A DNA stretch of 64,000 nt from Deltaproteobacteria bacterium (lineage in GTDB: Bacteria > Desulfobacterota > GWC2-55-46): assembly GCA_016177845.1 (NCBI GenBank), contig JACOUO010000016.1, positions 176,928 through 240,927 of the forward strand, written 5' to 3'. Below are positions 60,568-64,000 of the stretch, in pieces (position 1 is the stretch's first letter; every line of letters begins with the position of its first letter). A model generated the notes under the pieces. It was not told the origin of the DNA. It made no database searches and saw nothing but the letters and a program-made list of their open reading frames with translations. Position numbers and translations under genes: made by a program.

Positions 60568-61281
60568 ATGAAAAAGGGCATTTTTTTATTTTCTGCTACT
60601 ATACTTTTTTTGCTGATATTTATTCATGCGCTACCGTCAGAAGCAGAACTAATCGGGGACATAAGCGCTAAGGAACAAGAACAATTAAAAAAGTTTGCGC
60701 CGCATGCCAAAAGAGGAGGCGATGTGCTTCGCCTTCGTTTGAAGTCCGGCGCTTTTGTTACCCTTTCTGATTTAAGTGATTGCACAATATGGGAAACATG
60801 TACGTTATATCGGTTCGTTGATTACTTCAAGGATATCGGCTTTTATCTGGTTTTCATGGCCTACTATGAAGGCTTTGAGTATTCGATGATATCTGATAAA
60901 AGTGGAGAGAAGTATATGGTGCCAGCCTTCCCAGAATTTTCTCCCGACAGGAAATGGTTTGTCTCGGTTTCGGCAGACGATTCCGGCTATAACGAAAACG
61001 GGGTTTTTGTGGGCCGCTTTGAGGAGGGCGGAATTGTGCCGGATCTCTCGTACAGGCCCTTTGACCCTCCAGCAAATGAATATGCATTGTACCGATTTAT
61101 CGAGTGGAAGGACAGCCAAACCATACTGCTTAACAAGTACACACGTTCAGACATGAAGCTTTGTCCCAAAACGCCCAATATGACGTATCCTGTAATCTTG
61201 AAGTTGGAAAAAGGAGTGTGGAAATTTCATGAAGACCTCTCCGGCGACACGGTCAAATGCGGACCAAATGTAATAGACTGA
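60568..61281 (+). CDS. Hypothetical secreted protein in the tRNA-Asn segment
   Basis: A 237-residue protein with a signal peptide (FSATILFLLIFIHALPSEA, cleavage near 26). The mature protein is beta-rich, with two Cys pairs (SDCTIWETC at about residue 73; LCPKTPN and VKCGPN near the C-terminus) that could form disulphides. WFVSVSADDSGYNENGVFVG and PEFSPDRKW look like propeller-type repeats. I do not recognise the family. The M23 peptidase gene starts 32 bases after its stop. It lies between copies of the tRNA-Asn 3' end, so it is probably acquired DNA. Confidence 0.65.
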   Translation: MKKGIFLFSATILFLLIFIHALPSEAELIGDISAKEQEQLKKFAPHAKRGGDVLRLRLKSGAFVTLSDLSDCTIWETCTLYRFVDYFKDIGFYLVFMAYYEGFEYSMISDKSGEKYMVPAFPEFSPDRKWFVSVSADDSGYNENGVFVGRFEEGGIVPDLSYRPFDPPANEYALYRFIEWKDSQTILLNKYTRSDMKLCPKTPNMTYPVILKLEKGVWKFHEDLSGDTVKCGPNVID

Positions 61282-61313
61282 TTCATACCATACTGCGTAA
61301 GAAGAGGAGGGAC

Positions 61314-62012
61314 ATGGGAGAGTTGACGTTAAGTGAACCGCTTAGTAATGCTGTTATCAGCAGCCCCTATGGATGGAGGACACTCCGCTCCACTGGCACG
61401 AGGAAGTTCCACTACGGAACCGACTACGAAGCAAACGTTGGCACATCCGTCAAAGCGAGTGAAAGCGGAAAGGTGATTCGGGCATCAGAACATGAGGCAT
61501 TGGGAGAAGTCGTTATCATTGACCATGCTCCAAAAGCTGGAAACCGCAGACATATATATACACTGTATGCGCATCTCTCAACATACTCTGTAAGTCAGGG
61601 AGATAAGGTCTACATAGGGGACGAAATCGGCTTGTCAGGAAACACCGGGCATTCTACCGGCCCTCACCTGCACTTCGCAGTGATAGACTAGGCCGTTGAG
61701 TTGGGGTGGAACAAGACAGGGAGCACGGGAGTTAGCCCAACTATAGCATTGTTTAAAGACCCGGTGGATTATATCGGCAAGACCTTGTCAGTGGAAGGCA
61801 CTCTTTACGGCCTGACCGAGGAAGAAAAAAACAAAATCGTCCAAGAGATGGAAGTTGAACCTCATATAGACTTCGAGCATGGCACCTGGCGTATGGACAT
61901 GGTGCTCGGCGGAAAAAAGGTGGGCTATATCGATAAGCACAACAAGGAAATCAAATTGAGCCTCTCCCCAGAGGAAGTCGAGGAGATACTTGGGCAACCC
62001 ACGATTTCATGA
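61314..62012 (+). pseudogene. M23 metallopeptidase interrupted by an in-frame amber codon
   Basis: The ATG at 61314 has a GGAGG ribosome site (61306-61310); an ATG at 61257 overlaps the upstream gene and is less likely. The M23 (LytM) domain shows SSPYGWRTLRST, HYGTDYEANVG (zinc His and Asp), YTLYAHLSTYS and GPHLHFAVID (HxH). The reading frame then meets TAG at 61689-61691, directly after the peptidase core, and continues in the same frame for 107 more codons (AVELGWNKTGSTGVSPT to EILGQPTIS). No signal peptide is seen. Either a nonsense mutation shortened a 232-residue protein or the stop is read through; the peptidase core itself is intact. Confidence 0.7.
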
Positions 62013-62146
62013 AAGAGAAAAGATTTGACACATGGGATAAAGGTTTTGATGTCTTGCCTCTGCAATTTCACAAACCTTTCCACTTGCTCCAACAGGTTTG
62101 CAACTTTGCGATAAGGTGTAGCGAGCGCTCTGTAACCACCGGCCTT

Positions 62147-62447
62147 TTAGTAACCCGAGGCATCGAGAGAATATAGTTTCGGATATCCGGGGCCAGAATG
62201 TAGGAGGCTCATGATCTGGGTGACTCTGGCCCTCGAGATGCCCAACTTTCTTGCTATCGCGGCCTTAGAATGATATCTCCCCTCATCGAGTCCCCTCTGC
62301 CACTCCAGGGCGAGCGTTAGCGGGTTACCATAAACAAGCTTTCTTCTTGACTCAACCGCTTGATTCTTAAGGCGTTTTTCTTTTACAGGTTGATTTAGAT
62401 GTGGGAACGAAAAGACAAAATGATAGGTAAAAAAGTTTTGTAGAGCG
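62147..62447 (-). pseudogene. Fragment of an HTH protein of mobile-element type
   Basis: An open minus-strand frame, without a start codon, runs from the att-like repeat at 62447 to a TAA at 62147. It contains QNFFTYHFVFSFPHLNQ, NPLTLALEWQRGLDEG and AAIARKLGISRARVTQIMSLL, a helix-turn-helix found in recombinase-associated and ParB-like proteins. The start is missing and the end (HSGPGYPKLYSLDASGY) has drifted. It is too short for the intact family. It abuts the direct repeat exactly, consistent with a remnant of the integration module. Confidence 0.6.
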
Positions 62448-62503
62448 TCCCTCCCTGGGAGCCAAAATTATAAAAAGGGGACCGCGTAAGCGAGTCCCCT
62501 TTT
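62448..62503 (+). repeat. attR-like direct repeat: tRNA-Asn 3' end plus terminator
   Basis: TCCCTCCCTGGGAGCCA (62448-62464) then AATTATAAAAAGGGGAC and GCGTAAGCGAGTCCCCTTTT. Differs from 59979-60037 by only a few bases (ACCGCG for ACTTGCG). The following 294 bases to the PAS gene hold no further gene; a TTGACA at 62630 lacks a good -10. Confidence 0.75.
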
Positions 62504-62797
62504 CCTTTGATACCCACCCTTCAAAGTTACCCAGGATTATTCTTAAAAAATCAACACAAGTCTTTGTTTCAAAAAAACCTGAAAATTATACGATTTAATT
62601 ACCTGATAGTTTGTCATGGGCAGGAAACCTTGACAATTCTTAAATATAGGGCAACGATTAATATAGAGTAATTGTAAAATTCAATAAAAAGCTGTCACTC
62701 ATAAGCAGAAGTCATGGTTTTCAGGCTGAGTTTATCTTATGAAATGACGCAGTGCTGTATTAAACTGTTTTTTAACATAATAATTAAAGAGGTAGAT

Positions 62798-64000
62798 ATG
62801 AATAGGAATCCCAGGAGACAAAGGAGCCACTTTGCCTATAAAGCGGAAGAGGAATACTCGTCTGAGAAGAAGCTTCGTTTTCTTGCGGCGATTGTCCGGT
62901 CGTCAGAAGATGCCATTATAGGTGAAACGCTTGATGGAATAATAACAAGCTGGAACCCTGCCGCGGAAAAAATGTTCGGATACAGCGAGAAAGAAGCCCT
63001 TGCAAAGCCGATGTCTATCATTGGACCCACTGACCGGCTTAATGAGTTCAAGGAGATAATAGAAAAGGCCAAGAAAGGGATTAAGATAGAGCGATACGAA
63101 ACCCAGAGGAAAAGGAAAGACGGGTCGCTGATCGATGTTGCCGTGACGGTTTCTCCCATAGAAGAAGAAGGAAAATTGATAGGGCTCTCTGCAATTGACC
63201 GCGATATTACAGCCCAAAAGCAAGCTGCGCAGTATGCTAAAAGCCTTGCGGCAATTGTGCAATCATCCGAAGACGCAGTAATCAGTGAAGCCTTGGACGG
63301 AACCATAACAAGCTGGAACCCTGCCGCGGAAAAAATGTTCGGATACAGCGAGAAAGAAGCCCTTGGAAAACCGATGTCTATCATCGGACCCCCTGATCGC
63401 CTTAATGAATTCAACGAGATAATAGAAAGGGCCAAAAAAGGAATTAAGATAGAACGATACGAAACCCAGAGGAAAAGGAAGGATGGGTCGCTGATCGATG
63501 TTGCCGTGACTGTGTCTCCCGTAAGAGAAGAAGATGGAAACCTGATAGGTCTTTCCGCTATCGACCGTGATATTACGGCCCAGAAGCAGGCATCTCAGTA
63601 TGCCAGAAGCCTCATTGAAGCGTCTCTTGACCCCCTCGTCACTATCAGCGCAGATGGTAAGATCACTGATGTCAATGAAGCTACAATCAATGTAACGGGT
63701 ATTGCCCGGGAGAAGCTGATAGGGACTGATTTTGCCAATTACTTCACAGAACCTGAGAAGGCAAGGGAAGGTTATAAGGAGGTGCTGGCTAAGGGTTATG
63801 TGATGGATTATCCGCTGACCATAAGACATAAAGTTGGAAAGCTTACGGATGTCTTATACAACGCTTCCGTATATAAGGATTTTACGGGCAATGTGCTTGG
63901 CGTATTTGCCGCTGCCCGTGATGTAACAGCCCAGAAGCAGGCATCTCAGTATGCCAGAAGCCTTATTGAAGCATCTCTTGACCCACTCGTCACCATAAGC
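62798..64000 (+). CDS. Multi-PAS sensor protein, 5' part, open at window edge
   Basis: From the ATG at 62798 (AAAGAGGT upstream) 401 codons run off the right edge without a stop. Residues about 25-145 and 146-267 are two nearly identical PAS/PAC modules, each with SSEDA, TSWNPAAEKMFGYSEKEAL, IERYETQRKRKDGSLID and IDRDITAQKQA. A third PAS of another type follows (SLDPLVTISADGKITDVNEA), and its linker ASQYARSLIEASLDPLVTIS is starting again at the edge. It is probably a histidine kinase or other PAS-array sensor whose output domain lies beyond the window. Confidence 0.88.
   Translation, partial: MNRNPRRQRSHFAYKAEEEYSSEKKLRFLAAIVRSSEDAIIGETLDGIITSWNPAAEKMFGYSEKEALAKPMSIIGPTDRLNEFKEIIEKAKKGIKIERYETQRKRKDGSLIDVAVTVSPIEEEGKLIGLSAIDRDITAQKQAAQYAKSLAAIVQSSEDAVISEALDGTITSWNPAAEKMFGYSEKEALGKPMSIIGPPDRLNEFNEIIERAKKGIKIERYETQRKRKDGSLIDVAVTVSPVREEDGNLIGLSAIDRDITAQKQASQYARSLIEASLDPLVTISADGKITDVNEATINVTGIAREKLIGTDFANYFTEPEKAREGYKEVLAKGYVMDYPLTIRHKVGKLTDVLYNASVYKDFTGNVLGVFAAARDVTAQKQASQYARSLIEASLDPLVTIS

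Noticed and set aside
62836..63829. Long minus-strand ORFs (199 and 188 codons) opposite the PAS array
   Set aside because: They are antisense to a clear multi-PAS coding frame and only mirror its internal duplication.

Overview
The window is gene-dense Gram-negative chromosome of roughly 45-50% G+C by eye. It carries lipoprotein signal peptides, parvulin-type periplasmic chaperones, a lytic transglycosylase, many PAS histidine kinases, c-di-GMP (PilZ) and cAMP signalling proteins and small c-type heme proteins. Gene content and the intergenic repeats suit an anaerobic or microaerophilic environmental bacterium of the Nitrospirota or a deltaproteobacterial-type lineage. This placement is inferred from gene content, with no rRNA or marker phylogeny to support it.

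Layout. 1-2.5 kb: a thiolase (cut by the window edge) and an enoyl-CoA hydratase, divergent from pyruvate kinase. 2.7-5.3 kb: glycogen phosphorylase, fungal-type cytosine deaminase and a small unknown protein. 5.6-14.6 kb: TPR lytic transglycosylase, two paralogous hybrid histidine kinases, a secreted protein and a Ste24-type M48 protease. 14.7-18.9 kb: an envelope block (parvulin lipoprotein, HAMP protein, HExxH protein, TPR glycosyltransferase-like membrane protein). 19.3-22.1 kb: trehalose module (DUF5752, TreT-like synthase, trehalose phosphatase). 22.1-31.3 kb: repeat-rich intergenic DNA around an Rrf2 regulator, CorA, a zinc ribbon-PilZ protein, a giant MEDS/PAS hybrid kinase and an EamA transporter with a histidine-rich tail. 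31.4-36.3 kb: PhoX-like protein, an isoprenoid-synthase-like protein and a LolCD/MacB-type ABC exporter. 36.3-41 kb: TPR lipoprotein, class III cyclase with a perfect CRP-type palindrome upstream, RNase P RNA, RNase HI, a zinc-ribbon coiled-coil protein and a CAU tRNA. 41-46.6 kb: REC-PilZ protein, sigma-54 activator with a degenerate receiver, GlyS and a PAS protein with a CxxC tail. 47-48.2 kb: two small heme proteins. 48.3-59.7 kb: one-direction block of UvrD/PcrA, UvrA, PdxA, two parvulins and Mfd. 59.9-62.5 kb: tRNA-Asn followed by an eroded integrated segment bounded by copies of the tRNA 3' end. 62.8 kb to the end: a multi-PAS sensor running off the window.

The window has three main themes: sensing and second messengers (four or five PAS proteins, two PilZ proteins, one cyclase), envelope biogenesis, and nucleotide excision repair (uvrA, uvrD and mfd in one block). 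The least explained parts are the isoprenoid-synthase/ABC-exporter operon, the tRNA-Asn segment with its nonsense-interrupted M23 gene, the mosaic intergenic repeats, and the sigma-54 activator whose phosphoacceptor Asp is Glu. No CRISPR array, rRNA gene or intact transposase was seen.
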